DNA of 64,000 nucleotides from Stomorhina lunata (lineage: Eukaryota > Arthropoda > Insecta > Diptera > Rhiniidae). The notes beneath the pieces were generated by a model. The model was not told where the DNA came from. It was given only the letters and a program-made list of their open reading frames with translations, and did not search any database. Both the position numbers and the translations under genes were made by a program. Where the stretch lies: positions 8,064,442 to 8,128,441 of the forward strand of contig OW121740.1 in NCBI GenBank assembly GCA_933228675.1, read 5' to 3'. This document shows, piece after piece, positions 1 to 11,286 of the stretch (position 1 is the first letter of the stretch; each line of letters begins with the position of its first letter).

Positions 1-2
1 TT

Positions 3-62
3 GGGTTGCATGCCAGAAAACTCAACCTTCAGCACTACGACAACTGTCGTAGCTGCCACAAC
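3..62 (+). pseudogene. LINE ORF2 C-terminal fragment, 5' piece
   Basis: Reading from base 3 gives about 20 codons ending in a CRSCHN motif. This resembles the basic stretch and first half of the CCHC-like knuckle found after the RNase H domain of I/R1/LOA-type non-LTR retrotransposons. The frame is broken at base 62 by a hAT-like insertion and resumes at base 946 without loss of phase once the insert and one copy of its target duplication are removed. The rest of the LINE lies upstream of the window. Clade is inferred; identification as a LINE tail is fairly secure because the two pieces join into one knuckle, C-x2-C-x10-H-x3-C. Confidence 0.7.
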
Positions 63-937
63 CAGTGTTGCCACTTTAGGTGTTATTACACATATCATGT
101 GTAATTTTTATTTTCATGTGTAGACGATGTGTAAATGGCTGCATGTGTAACTCATGTGTAATTTACATTTTTGTCGTTTTTGAGTGCTAGCTATCGTTTT
201 CAACACATGCTTTTTAAAAAGTAAATATTTGTGCGTCCCTTTCGAAATCGAAATAATTAATATAATGCAAACTTTTTAATGTAACTACATTCATAAAAAT
301 GGATGTCTTAAAATCCCAATACTTATTGGAAAAAAAATATGCCGAAAGTTTTATATAGAGGCAATTCGTCAAATTAAAAAAAATATTTAATTTTAGTGCC
401 GATATTTATACAATTGTGGATATTATGATCCCAAAATAGCAATTGCACTCTTAGAATTTGAAATTTTGGGCTTCACAGCAATTTGGAGCCAGAAGAATAT
501 TGGATAAAGGTTTCTGATTTAAAGAATACCTTGGAAGACAGATTGTTTCCTACTTTGCAAAAAGTTATTAACTATATTTTAATTTGGCAGTATTTAAACG
601 CTGCTGCCAGGAAACTACTTTAACACTCGTTAATGTAATGAGCTATAATGTGCCGGGAGTTCTCCCATATGTTAGCAAGGGACGTCCGAAACATTGATGA
701 AAATACCATGTAGAGGAAAGTCTTTCAAAACTTGGCCTACGAATTTTGAAAATATGCACACAAGATCGAAAAGCATAGAATACTAAAATTTGCTTGCGCT
801 TTGACCTAACAGGTTGTAAATATAGGCCAAGTAAGTATGTCATTTTTCCAAAAAAAAAAGCATGTGTAATTCCTAATTTCATGTGTAATTTTGGTATGAT
901 ACATGTGTAATTTAACATTTAGTTGGTGGCAACACTG
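63..937 (+). mobile_element. Non-autonomous hAT-like DNA transposon inserted in LINE
   Basis: The element is 875 bp with terminal inverted repeats CAGTGTTGCCAC at the left end and its reverse complement at the right. It is flanked by an 8-bp target duplication (GCCACAAC at 55-62, GTCACAAC at 938-945, 7 of 8 identical), which is the hAT signature. Subterminal copies of CATGTGTAA occur several times near both ends (for example around 99-165 and 860-912). A decayed plus-strand frame at about 475-620 resembles the C-terminal dimerisation region of hAT transposases, with EPEEYWIKVSDLKN followed by LFPTLQKVINYIL; it ends at a stop and has no intact upstream domain. So this is an old, non-mobile copy. 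Excising it restores the LINE reading frame. Confidence 0.75.
643..918 (-). repeat. Dispersed repeat with residual frame, related to 21,235-21,498
   Basis: The minus strand carries an open stretch of 91 codons inside the hAT-like element. Its SCVHIFKIRRPSFERLSSTW segment resembles SCVNILQFYRPSCEKFSFTW encoded on the minus strand near 21.4 kb. The DNA is also alike: both contain AACTTGGCCTA followed by CACACAAGAT about 25-30 bases on. I do not recognise a protein family. It is better read as two copies of one dispersed repeat than as a gene. Confidence 0.4.
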
Positions 938-945
938 GTCACAAC

Positions 946-1192
946 ATCGAAGATGAGCAGACAATAACTCATCTTCTCTGCCACTGTCCCGCTCTTCCTA
1001 TTTTTAGGGCTCTAAATCTGGGGCCGCTTTTTCTACATGATTTATCTGATCTGGCGATTATTGATATTCGTAAACTAGACTAATTTTTCAAGACTTTAGG
1101 GTAGCTTGAGGAGCATCTTACTGATGGTCTGGAATAAATAATGCACTTTTTTTCCAGTCTATCTCTCGCAGGTAGCACAAAGGGACCGCTTA
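946..1192 (+). pseudogene. LINE ORF2 C-terminus (3' piece) and 3' UTR
   Basis: Codons from 946 continue the LINE frame with IEDEQTITHLLCHCPALPIF, completing the cysteine/histidine knuckle, and end at the TAA at 1081-1083. From 1084 the sequence is non-coding 3' UTR containing AATAAA near 1134. It is interrupted by the mariner at the TA 1193-1194. UTR-like sequence resumes after the mariner at 2475 and ends near CTGCCAAACC at about 2516. The retrotransposon is therefore the oldest layer in this nest. The family is the RNase H-bearing LINE group (I/LOA/R1-like); the exact clade is not resolved. Confidence 0.7.
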
Positions 1193-1194
1193 TA

Positions 1195-2472
1195 ATGGGT
1201 GTTTTTTTTAGAGGTATAGAACTTCGAATTGAAATAAAACACAAGAAAATCGTTTTAATGTCCATCAATTTGGCTTTATTGGAAGGATAATTTTATGCCA
1301 TTAATGTTTAAATATGATTTCGGGCATGTGGCCGCCGCGGCTGGCTCGAATAAAGCCAATTCTACGGGTCCAATTTTCAACTACTTTTTCGAGCATATGG
1401 GGCCGTATGTTGGCAATAATGCCACGAATGTTGGCTTCCAAGTCCCCCAAAGTTTCTGGTTTGTTGGCGTAGACGAGCGACTTTACATATCCCCAAAGAA
1501 AATAATCCAGTGGTGTCAAATCGCACGATCTTGGTGGCCAATTGACAGGTCCATTCAGCGAAGTCATCGAATGTTTCCTTCAATAAATCAATTGTGACGT
1601 GCGCTGTGTGGCAAGTAGCGCCGTCTTGTTGGAACCACAACTCATCCACATTCATGCCATCCAATTGGGGAACAAAATAGTCGGTTATCATGGCTCTATA
1701 CCGGTCTCCATTTATGGTAACTGCCTCTCCAGCATTATTTCGGAAGAAGTATGGCCCAATGACTCCACCAGCCCATAGAGCACACCAAACAGTCAGTTTT
1801 TGTGGATGTAATGGCGTCTCAAGGGTCTCATGTGGATTCTCTTCACTCCAAATGCGGCAATTTTGCTTGACGTAGCCATTCAACCAAAAATGAGCCTCAT
1901 TACTGAACAAAATTTTGCGATGAAAATCAGCATCGAGATCAATCTCATTTTCGGCCCATACACCAAAATCACGACGCATTGCATGGTCTCGCGGCTTTAA
2001 TTCTTGCACAAGCTGGATCTTGTAAGGTCGCAAGCCAAGATCTTTGCGCAAAATCTTCCATAAAGTTGATGGACAAAGCTCCAATTGCTGTGCACGGTGG
2101 CGAATCGATTCATTCGGGTCCTCTTCAACACTTTGCTCTACAGCGGCAATTGTTTCTTCGGTGCGCACTGTTCGACGTCGCTGCGGATGCGTATTATCAC
2201 ATAGAGTAAACGTAGTGCGAAAACGATCCATGGTTAACCGAATTAATTGCTCTGATGGACGATTATGTCGACCATAAAATGGACGGAGCTTGCAGTAAAC
2301 TTCGCGAACTGAACCATTATTTTCGAAATAAATTTGCACGATTTTTGTCAACCTGTTCATGGTAAAATGGCAAACCAAACTAAATATTAATCACTTGACA
2401 GCTGACAAAATGGCCGCCAGTTAAAAAAGTGATGCCAACTTAAAGTTCTATACCTCAATAAAAAACACCCGA
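1195..2472 (-). mobile_element. Tc1/mariner-superfamily transposon (DUF4817 type), complete but dead
   Basis: The element is 1278 bp with terminal inverted repeats of about 30 bp (1195-1224 and 2443-2472; three or so mismatches; shared core GAGGTATAGAACTT) and a TA target duplication at 1193-1194 and 2473-2474. The size, TA target and single transposase gene are typical of the superfamily. Both ends begin two bases after the TA with GGGTGTTTTTT. It is inserted in a LINE 3' UTR. Transposition activity is not expected because the transposase is frameshifted and lacks its first catalytic aspartate. Confidence 0.88.
1301..2378 (-). pseudogene. Mariner-like transposase, frameshifted, first catalytic Asp changed to Asn
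   Basis: The first frame (2378-1377) opens with a DUF4817-like helix-turn-helix (MNRLTKIVQIYFENNGSV near residue 8, GRHNRPSEQ near 36), then an HTH_29-like linker and a DDE catalytic domain. The first catalytic position reads FSNEAHFW, with Asn160 where the family has Asp. The second is intact (WFQQDGATCHTA, Asp252). Near 1567 the frame is lost by a small deletion. The remainder, including WPPRSCDLTPLDYFLWG with the third Asp, continues in another frame from 1567 to a stop at 1301. In the living protein these parts would form one cut-and-paste transposase of about 340-350 residues. The upstream Met at 2378 and the Met at residue 7 are both plausible starts; the latter matches family starts better. 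Confidence 0.85.
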
Positions 2473-2474
2473 TA

Positions 2475-2516
2475 GGACTCAAGTGAAACTGACTTATCAT
2501 CAGCAGCCTGCCAAAC
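2475..2516 (+). pseudogene. LINE 3' UTR remainder beyond the mariner
   Basis: The segment GGACTCAAGTGAAACTGACT followed by CAGCCTGCCAAACC continues the LINE 3' end seen before the mariner at 1192. Fly LINEs of this type often end with a similar block. The end point is approximate because no poly(A) or flanking target duplication could be paired within the window. Confidence 0.4.
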
Positions 2517-3537
2517 CGAATCAATGTGATAGATTATACATAGCAAATATGTGTTTGGTACTTTTTTAATATATGGGGTAAAGGAGGTTAAAACCGAGAA
2601 ATCGATAACATTATATTTCCTTTACTTTGAAAATTGCTTAGAATAAATATCACACAATATTTAAAGCTATGGCTTTAACTTAGTCTTTTGCCATATTTTT
2701 TAGGGGCCAAAACTTCAAAATCACTTTTTCATTAACATATTTTGTATTCAATTAAGTCCCTACTCATACTTCAGAAGGACATTTTAGAAACTTATTTTTT
2801 TGAAATCTTTTTCTAACTAAATCATGCAGCAGTGACTTGATGTTTTAAACAATTTTACCCTAAAAATCATAACAAAAAAAAAAGGAACGAGACAAAAAAG
2901 TGAATATTACTAAAGTTGTTAGAAACAGAAAAGCCATTGTAAAAACTAGTGGCAAATTTAACAAAAAAAACATAAGCTTTTTTTTCTTTATAAAACTAAG
3001 ACGACTAACATGTCAAAAACTACAGCAACAATAAACATACACTCGTTAAATATATAAAGACTGACTGAAAAAAACAAAAGACCATGCAGCTTAAATTTTC
3101 CTAAAAAAAAGCAGGTGAAAAACTCTTGAATGATTTGAGTTTCATGGAAAGTGAGTGAGTGACTGAGTGACAAGTAACTTTCAGCAACAAAATTTCTTGT
3201 AAAATGCGAAAAATAACAAATTAATGCAATTATATGTATACCATATAAAAGAAAATATGTTTTATTAATGAAAGAACAATGTTATGAACCAAGTTCTTCA
3301 ATAAATTCATGACTGAAGGAACAAATTTACAAGCAACGAAGAAACAAAAATTTAGTCCTCTGAAGGTTTTTGTGGTAGAGAAATTTTTTTATATTAAAAA
3401 CGCCAGTCATTTCTAATTGAATAACATTGAAATCAATTTAAAGTTCAAATGCTAAAGATTTAAATTTTTATTTAAGACAAGGACCTCCCTTTCAAATTGA
3501 GCATTGTCGTGCTGAAATTTATTAGTTTGGCAAATTT
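2517..3537. other. AT-rich non-coding sequence
   Basis: No reading frame with protein-like composition, RNA gene or recognisable element was seen. There are A- and T-runs and a short GAGTGAGTGA stretch near 3155. The stretch separates the nested transposons from the ~100-bp array. Confidence 0.5.
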
Positions 3538-6467
3538 TCGTTAGCTAGAGCCAAAATAACGAAAATCTGATATCACTTACAAACAAAAACTTTAAACTTA
3601 ATTTCGTTAAATATTATAGCTAGAAGCAAAATAATTAAAATCTGTTATCACTCAAACAACTTTTTTTCCATTTTTTTTAAACTTTAAACTCAATTATTTC
3701 GTTAAATATGATAGCTAGAGGCAAAATAACGAAAATCTGTGATCACTCAAATAAAAGTTTTTTTTTCGATTTTTTTTCAAAAACTTTAAACTCAGTTATT
3801 TCGTTAAATATGATAGCTAGAGGCAAAATAAGGAAAACCTGTGATCACTCAAAAAAATTTTTTTTTGATTTTTTTTTGAAAAACTTTAAACTCAATTTTT
3901 TCGTTAAATATGATAGCTAGAGGCAAAATAAGGAAAATCTGTGATCACTCAAAAAACAATTCTTTTTTCGATTTTTTTTTGAAACTTTAAACTCAATTAT
4001 TTCGTTAAATATGATGTGATTGATCACTCAAAAAAATTTTTTTTCTATTTTTTTTTTTTTGGAAAAACTTTAAAATCAATTATTTCGTTAAATATGATAG
4101 CTAGAGGCAAAATAAGGAAAACCTGTGATCATTCAAAAAATTTTTTTTTTTAAAAACTTTAAACTCAATTTTTTCGTTAAATATGATAGCTAGAGGCAAA
4201 ATAAGGAAAATCTGTCATCACTCAAAAAAAAAAATTTTTTTTTTGATTTTTTTTTGAAAAGCTTTAAACTCAATTATTTCGTTAAATATGATAGCTAGAG
4301 GCAAAATAACGAAAATCACTCAAAAAAAAATTATTTTTTTTCGTTTTTTTTTTTTGAAAAACTTTAAAGACAATTATTTCGTTAAATATGATAGCTAGAG
4401 GCAAAATAACGAAAATCTGTGATCACTCAAAAAAAAAGTTTTTTTTCCATTTTTGTTTTTAAAACTTTAAACTCAATTATTTCGTTAAATATGATAGCTA
4501 GAGGCAAAATAACGAAAATCTGTGATCACTCAAAAAAAAGTTTTTTTTCGATTTTTTTTCAAAAACTTTAAACTCAGTTATTTCGTTAAATATGATAGCT
4601 AGAGGCAAAATAAGGAAAATCTGTGATCACTCAAAAAACAATTCTTTTTTCGATTTTTTTTGAAACTTTAAACTCAATTATTTCGTTAAATATGATGTGA
4701 TCACTCAAAAAATTTTTTTTCTATTTTTTTTTTTGGAAAAACTTTAAAATCAATTATTTCGTTAAATATGATAGCTAGAGGCAAAATAACGAAAATCTGT
4801 GATCACTCAAAAAAAATTTTTTTTGATTTTTTTTTGAAAAACTTTAAACTCAATTTTTTCGTTAAATATGATAGCTAGAGGCAAAATAAGGAAAACCTGT
4901 GATCATTCAAAAAAAAATTTTTTTTGAAAAACTTTAAACTCAATTTTTTCGTTAAATATGATAGCTAGAGGCAAAACAAGGAAAATCTGTGATCACTCAA
5001 AAAAAAGTTTTTTTTCCATTTTTGTTTTTAAAACTTTAAACTCAATTATTTCGTTAAATATGATAGCTAGAGGCAAAATAACGAAAATCTGTGATCACTC
5101 AAAAAAAATTTTTTTTGATTTTTTTTTGAAAAACTTTAAACTCAATTTTTTCGTTAAATATGATAGCTAGAGGCAAAATAAGGAAAATCTGTGATCACTC
5201 AAAAAACAATTCTTTTTTCGATTTTTTTTGAAACTTTAAACTCAATTATTTCGTTAAATATGATGTGATCACTCAAAAAAATTTTTTTCTATTTTTTTTT
5301 GGAAAAACTTTAAAATCAATTATTTCGTTAAATATGATAGCTAGAGGCAAAATAAGGAAAACCTGTGATCATTCAAAAAAATTTTTTTTTGAAAAACTTT
5401 AAACTCAATTTTTTCGTTAAATATGATAGCTAGAGGCAAAATAAGGAAAATCTGTCATCACTCAAAAAAAAATTTTTTTTTTGATTTTTTTTTGAAAAGC
5501 TTTAAACTCAATTATTTCGTTAAATATGATAGCTAGAGGCAAAATAAGGAAAACCTGTGATCACTCAAAAAAATTTTTTTTTTTGAAAAACTTTAAACTC
5601 AATTTTTTCGTTAAATATGATAGCTAGAGGCAAAATAAGGAAAATCTGTGATCACTCAAAAAAATTTTTTTTAATCACTCAATTTTAAAGTCAATTATTT
5701 TGTTAAATATGATAGCTAGAGGCAAAATAAGGAAAATCTATGATCACTCAAAAAAAATTTTTTTTTTGAAAAGCTTTAAACTCAATTATTTCGTTAAATA
5801 TGATAGCTAGAGGCGAAATAACGAAAATCTGTGATCACTCAAAAAAACAATTTTTTTTTGATTTTTTTTGAAAAACTTTAAACTCAATTTTTTAGTTAAA
5901 TATGATAGCTAGAGGCAAAATAACGAAAATCTGTAATCACTCAAAAAATTTTTTTTCGATTTTTTTTTTGCAAAACTTTAAACTCAATTGTTTCGTTAAA
6001 TACGATAGCTAGAGGCATAACAAGGAAAATCTGTGATCACTCAAAAAACCTTTTATTTTTGATCATTCAAAACAAAAAAAATTGTTTTCCATTTTTTTTT
6101 TCAAAACTTTAAACTCAATTATTTCGTTAAATATAATAGCTAGAGGCAAAATAACGAGAATCTGTGATCACTCAAAATTTTTTTTTTTTTTTAAACTTTA
6201 AACTCAATTATTTCGTTAAATATGATAGCTAGAGGCAAAATAACGAAAATCTGTGATCACTCAAAAAAATTTTTTTTCGATTTTTTTTTGAAAAACTTTA
6301 AACTTAATTATTTCGTTAAATATTATATGATGATTTTTTTTGAAAAATTTTAAACTCAATTATTTCGTTAAATGTGATAGCTAGAGGCAAAATAACGTTT
6401 TTTTTTAAACTTTAAACTCAATTATTTTGTTAAATATGATATCTAGAGGCAAAATAACAAGAATCTG
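3538..6467. repeat. ~100-bp AT-rich tandem satellite array (TGATCA family)
   Basis: About 30 direct units of roughly 75-105 bp follow one another. Each holds three conserved blocks: AAATATGATAGCTAGAGGC, AAATCTGTGATCACTCAAAA, and CTTTAAACTCAATTATTTCG. Variable A and T homopolymers between blocks account for the length variation. Some units lack the middle block (for example near 4010, 4690, 5265 and 6330). Most carry TGATCA. Groups of units recur in the same order, suggesting multi-unit duplication. Short open frames here are repeat translations, not genes. Divergence rises at both ends of the array. Confidence 0.9.
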
Positions 6468-6552
6468 TGACTAAGACTATGGCTTAGACTATGAATTAGA
6501 CTACGATTAAGACTATGGCTTTGACTATGACTTAGACTAGGACTTAGACTTC
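6468..6552. repeat. 12-bp satellite tract, reverse orientation
   Basis: Seven or so degenerate units of ACTATGACTTAG, the reverse complement of the 12-mer array at 28.3-31.7 kb, directly abut the 3' end of the ~100-bp array. Units vary (GGCTTAGACTATGAATTAG). Confidence 0.75.
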
Positions 6553-7611
6553 TTATTTTACTATGACTATAACTTCAAAGTAAGTTTTTGTGTCATAAAC
6601 TTATTTTTCTATTATATTATTTTTATGACATTTTTATTCAATTCAATTTTTTATACCCAATTTATTACTGACCAAACCAAATTATTGTTTATGAGCCGTC
6701 CGGATTTATTTTTCCATTGTCCATTCATCTGTGGTTAATGGTCAGACGATAATTTGCAGACTCGATTTCATAATTATTAATGACATTTAAGCTTAAATCC
6801 ATTTAAACGTATGACGTGTGTGTTTGTGTGGCAAAAGTGTGTAACTGAAGCTCACAAACGAAATTTGTTTATTCAGATGCGAATAATTTTGATAAGTGTG
6901 TGACTTATTTATTTTGGGAAAAAGATGGAAAATAGAAAATATGTATCAGGAAAATGGGGAGAGTTAAAAATAAATTTAGCAAGAAGCAGTCTCAGGAAAG
7001 TACTTGCTTTCACAATTTTATTTTCTCATTTCAAATTAAATCAAATTGAATCTAAAATCAGAGAAAATGTTTGTTAAATCGTGCGTATTTAACATTTTAA
7101 TATGTGTAACGGAAGTACATACTTATGTTATTAACATTCTATGACAGTTTTGTAATGTTAAACAAACAAAAAAACATTCAGTTGACAAATCACTTAAATC
7201 TGTCACAAACACTTTCAAAATTACAATGAAAGAAATTTTTTTTTTTAATTTTTTAAGAAAATTTCTTCAACAACCGATTTAAGTTTTAATGATGCGTTAA
7301 AATTTTTAATGCAAAATTAATATTATTTTCAAGTACGACAACATGTGTTGCAATTTTACATAAATTTATTTTTAGTCAAATGTTGAAAGAAAAATTTTAG
7401 CCAGAAATAATTTGTAGTTTTACATTTGCTTTTGGCCAAATAAATATTATTTTCCTTTATTTTTTCTAGAGTTTATTTTTTCTTCTTATTTATGAAACAA
7501 AACTATTGTTGTTATTTTTATTATGATTTTTTTAAGTAGCTAAAAAGGGTCTATAGACTAGTAGTCATACTTATGCCTTCCTAGGAGTCCCTTAAACAGT
7601 AGTACAATTTT
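6553..7611. other. AT-rich non-coding sequence
   Basis: No gene or identifiable element was seen. There is a short GTGTGTGTTTGTGTG stretch near 6816 and several simple A/T runs. It separates the ~100-bp array from the first palindromic satellite array. Confidence 0.5.
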
Positions 7612-10600
7612 AAAAAATTCAATAGAAAATTTTTCATTAAGAAAAAGTTTCCATAGAAAATTTTTTATTAAGAAAAAGTTTCTATAGAAAATTTTTCATT
7701 AAGAAAAAGTTTCTATAGAAAATTTTTCATTAAGAAAAAGTTTCTCTAGAAAATTTTTCATTAAGAAAAAGTTTCAATAGAAAATTTTTCATTAAGAAAA
7801 AGTTTCTATAGAAAATTTTTCATTAAGAAAAAGTTTCTATAGAAAATTTTTCAAGTTTCTATAGAAAATTTTTCATTAAGAAAAAGTTTCTATAGAAAAT
7901 TTTTCATTAAGAAAAGGTTTCTATAGAAAATTTTTCATTAAGAAAACGTTTCTATACAAAATTTTTCATTAAGAAAAAGTTTCTATTGAAAATTTTTCAT
8001 TAAGAAAAAGTTTCTATACAAAATTTTTCATTAAGAAAAAGTTTCTATACAAAATTTTTCATTAAGAAAAAGTTTCTATAGAAAATTTTTCATTAAGAAA
8101 GAGTTTCTATAGAAAATTTTTCATTAAGAAAAAGTTTCTATAGAAAATTTTTCATTAAGAAAAAGTTTCTATAGAAAATTTTTCATTAAAAAAAAGTTTC
8201 TATAGAAAATTTTTCATTAAGGAAAAGTTTCTATAGAAAATTTTTCATTAAGAAAAAGTTTCTATAGAAAATTTTTCATTAAGAAAAAGTTTCTCTAGAA
8301 AATTTTTCATTAAGAAAAAGTTTCTATAGAAAATTTTTCATTAAGAAAAAGTTTCTATAGAAAATTTTTCATTAATAAAGTTTCTATAGAAAAATTTTTG
8401 GTAAGGAAAAAATTTTTATAGAATATTTTTTATTATGACAAAATTTCTATAGAAAATTTTTCATTTAGAAAAATTTCTATAGAAAATTTTTCATTACGAA
8501 AACATTTTTGTAGAAAATTTTTCATTAAGAAAAAATTTCTATAGAAAATTTTCCATTAGGAAAAATTTCTATCGAAAATTTTTCATTAGGAAAAAATTTC
8601 TATAAAAAATTCTTCATTAAGAAAAAATTTCTATAGAAAATTTTTGATTGAGAAGAAATTTCTATAGAAAATTTTTCAATAAGAAAAAATTTTTATAGAA
8701 AATTTTTCATTTAGAAAAAATTTCTATAGTAAATTTTTCAATAAGAAAAAACTTTTATAGAAAATTTTTCATTTAGAAAAAATTTCTATAGAAAATTTTT
8801 CATTAAGAAAAAATTTCTATAGAAAATTTTTCATTAAGAAAAAATTTCTATAGAAAATTTTTCATTAAGAAAAAATTTTTATAGAAAATTTTTCATTAAG
8901 AAAAAATTTCTATAGAAAATTTTTCATTAAGAAAAAATTTCTATAGACAATTTTTTATTAAGAAAAAATTTCTATAGAAAATTTTTCATTAAGAAAAAAT
9001 TTCTATAGAAAATTTTTCATTAAGAAAAAATTTCTTTAGAAAATTTTTCATTAAGAAAAAATTTCTATAGAAAATTTTTCATTAAGAAAAAATTTCTATA
9101 GAAAATTTTTCATTAAGAAAAAATTTCTATAGAAAATTTTTCATTAAGAAAAAATTTCTATACACAATTTTTTATTAAGAAAAAATTTCTATAGAAAAAA
9201 TTTTTATAAATTTTTTTTTTAAAAAGATAAAATTTGTATAGAAATTTTTATTTTAATTAAGCAAAAATTTCTATAGATTTTTTTTCATTAAGAAAAAATT
9301 TCTATAGAAAATTTTTTTTCATTAAGAAAAAATTTCTATAAAAAAACTTTTTCATTAAGAAAAAAATTCTACATTAAATTTATTCCATTAAAAAAAATTC
9401 TATTGAAGATTTTTTTCAAATAAGGAAAAATATATATAGAAAATATTTTAGTGAGAAACAATTTCTAAAGAAAATTTTCATTAAGAAAAAAATTCTTCTA
9501 AAATTTTCGTTAAGAAAACATTTCTATAGAAAATTTTTTATAATGAAAAAATTTCTATAGAAAATTTTTATTAAGAAAAAATTTCTATAGAAAATTTTTT
9601 ATTAAGAAAACCATTTTAATAGAAAATTTTCCATTAAGAAAAAAATTCTATAGAAAATTTTATTCCATTAAGAAAAAATTTCTATAGAAAATTTTTTCAA
9701 TTAAGAAAAATTTTCTATAGAAACTCTTTCAATGAAGAAAAAAAATTATAGAAACTTTTTCATTAACCAAAATTTCTATAGAAAAGTTTTCATTAAGAAA
9801 AAATTCTATAAAAAACTTTTCAGTAAGAAAAAATTTTTAAAGAGAATTTTTCATTAAGAAAAAATTTCTCTAGAAAATTTTTCTTTAAAAAAATTTCTAT
9901 AGAAAATTTTTTATAAAGAAAAAATTTCTATAGAAAATTTTTTATTGAAAAAAATGTCTATAGAAATGTTTTTATAAAGAAGAAATTTTTATAGAAAATT
10001 TTTCATTAAGAAAAAATTTTTCTTTAAGAAAAAATGTCTATTTCGTTGAGAAAAAATTTCCACAGAGAATTATTTCTTTGAGAAAAAAATACTATAGAAA
10101 ATTTTTCTTTGAAAAAAAGTTTCTATAGAAAGTTTTCTTTGAGAAAAAATTTCTATAGAAAATTTTTCTATAACATTTATAAAGAATATTTTTCATTAAA
10201 ACTAAATTTCTATAGAAAATTTTGCATTAAAAAAAAATTCTATAGAAAATTTTCGTTAAGAAAAAATTTCTATAGAAAATTTCCTTAAGAAAAAATTTCT
10301 ATAGAAAATTTCCATTAAGAAAAAATATCTATAGAAATATTTTCTTTAAAAAAATTTCAATAGAAAATTTTTTATAGAGAAAAAAATTCTATAGAAAATT
10401 TATCATTAAGAAAAAATGTCTATAGAAAAGTTTTTATAAAGAAGAAATTTCTATACAAAATTTTCATTAAAAAAATATCGATATAAAATTTTTCATTAAA
10501 AATATAGAAATCTTTTTAATTAATTAATTTTTTATAAAGCAGAAAATTTTTCATTAAGAAAAAGTTTATATAGAATATTTTTCATTAGGAAAAAAAAATT

Positions 10601-11074
10601 ATATAGAAAATTTTTCATTAAGAAAAAATTATATAGAAAATTTTTTATTGAGAAAAAATTCTATAGAAAAGTATTCATTAAGAAAAAGTTTCTATAAAAA
10701 ATTTTCATTAAGAAAAAATTTCTATAGAAAATTTTTTATAAAGAAGAAAATTATATAGAAAATTTTTCATTAAGAAAACTATTCTATAGAAAATTTTTCA
10801 TAAAGAAAAATATTCTATAGAAAACTTTTCATTAAGAAAAAGTTTATATAAAAAATTTTTCATTAAGAAAAAATTTCTATAGAAAATTTTTTATTGAGAA
10901 GAAAATGATATAGAAAATTTTTTATTAAAAAGAAAATTATATAGAAAATTTTTCATTAAGAAAAATTTTATAGAAAATTTTTCATTAAGAAAAATTTTAT
11001 AGAAAATTTTTCATTAAGAAAAAGTTTCTATAGAAAAATTTTTCATTAAGAAAAAATTTCTATAGAAAATTTTT
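7612..11074. repeat. 31-bp palindromic satellite array, CATTAAG subfamily, forward
   Basis: Units of 31 bp each hold the perfect palindrome TTTCTATAGAAA and the spacer TTTTTCATTAAGAAAAA. From 7612 to about 8380 units are nearly identical and carry a G variant (AAAAAGTTTCTATAG). From 8400 to 9200 the AAAAAATTTCTATAG variant replaces it. From 9200 to 11,074 units are increasingly diverged with indels. The order from homogeneous to decayed suggests recent amplification near the left end. There are no protein-like frames. Confidence 0.95.
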
Positions 11075-11286
11075 TAAACAGAGACACAGAATATGAACTT
11101 TACTAAGACTAGGACTTCTAGAATTTTTTTTACAAAAAAGTTTCTATTGACAACTTTTTTTAATAAAAAATTTTCTATAGAAATTTTTTCTTAATGAAAA
11201 ATTTTTCTATAGAAACTTTTTTGTAAAAAAATTCTAGAAGTCCTAGTCTTAGTCTTAGTAAAGTTAATATTCTGTGCCTCTGTTTA
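11075..11286. repeat. Long inverted repeat (hairpin) at satellite edge
   Basis: The left arm 11,075-11,147 and right arm 11,209-11,286 are reverse complements over about 73 bases apart from one 6-base insertion (an extra AGTCTT) and a few substitutions. The loop is about 61 bp and consists of palindromic satellite units. The arms contain TAAACAGAG, ACTTTACTAAGACTAGGACT and TCTAGAATTTTTTTTAC. Satellite units left of the hairpin read CATTAAG; inside the right part they read CTTAATG, so orientation flips here. Confidence 0.85.

Noticed and set aside
1301..2277. Plus-strand frames opposite the mariner transposase
   Set aside because: They are antisense shadows of the transposase gene.
3708..5170. 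Frames beginning MIARGK in the ~100-bp array
   Set aside because: They are repeat translations interrupted every few units by homopolymer length changes.
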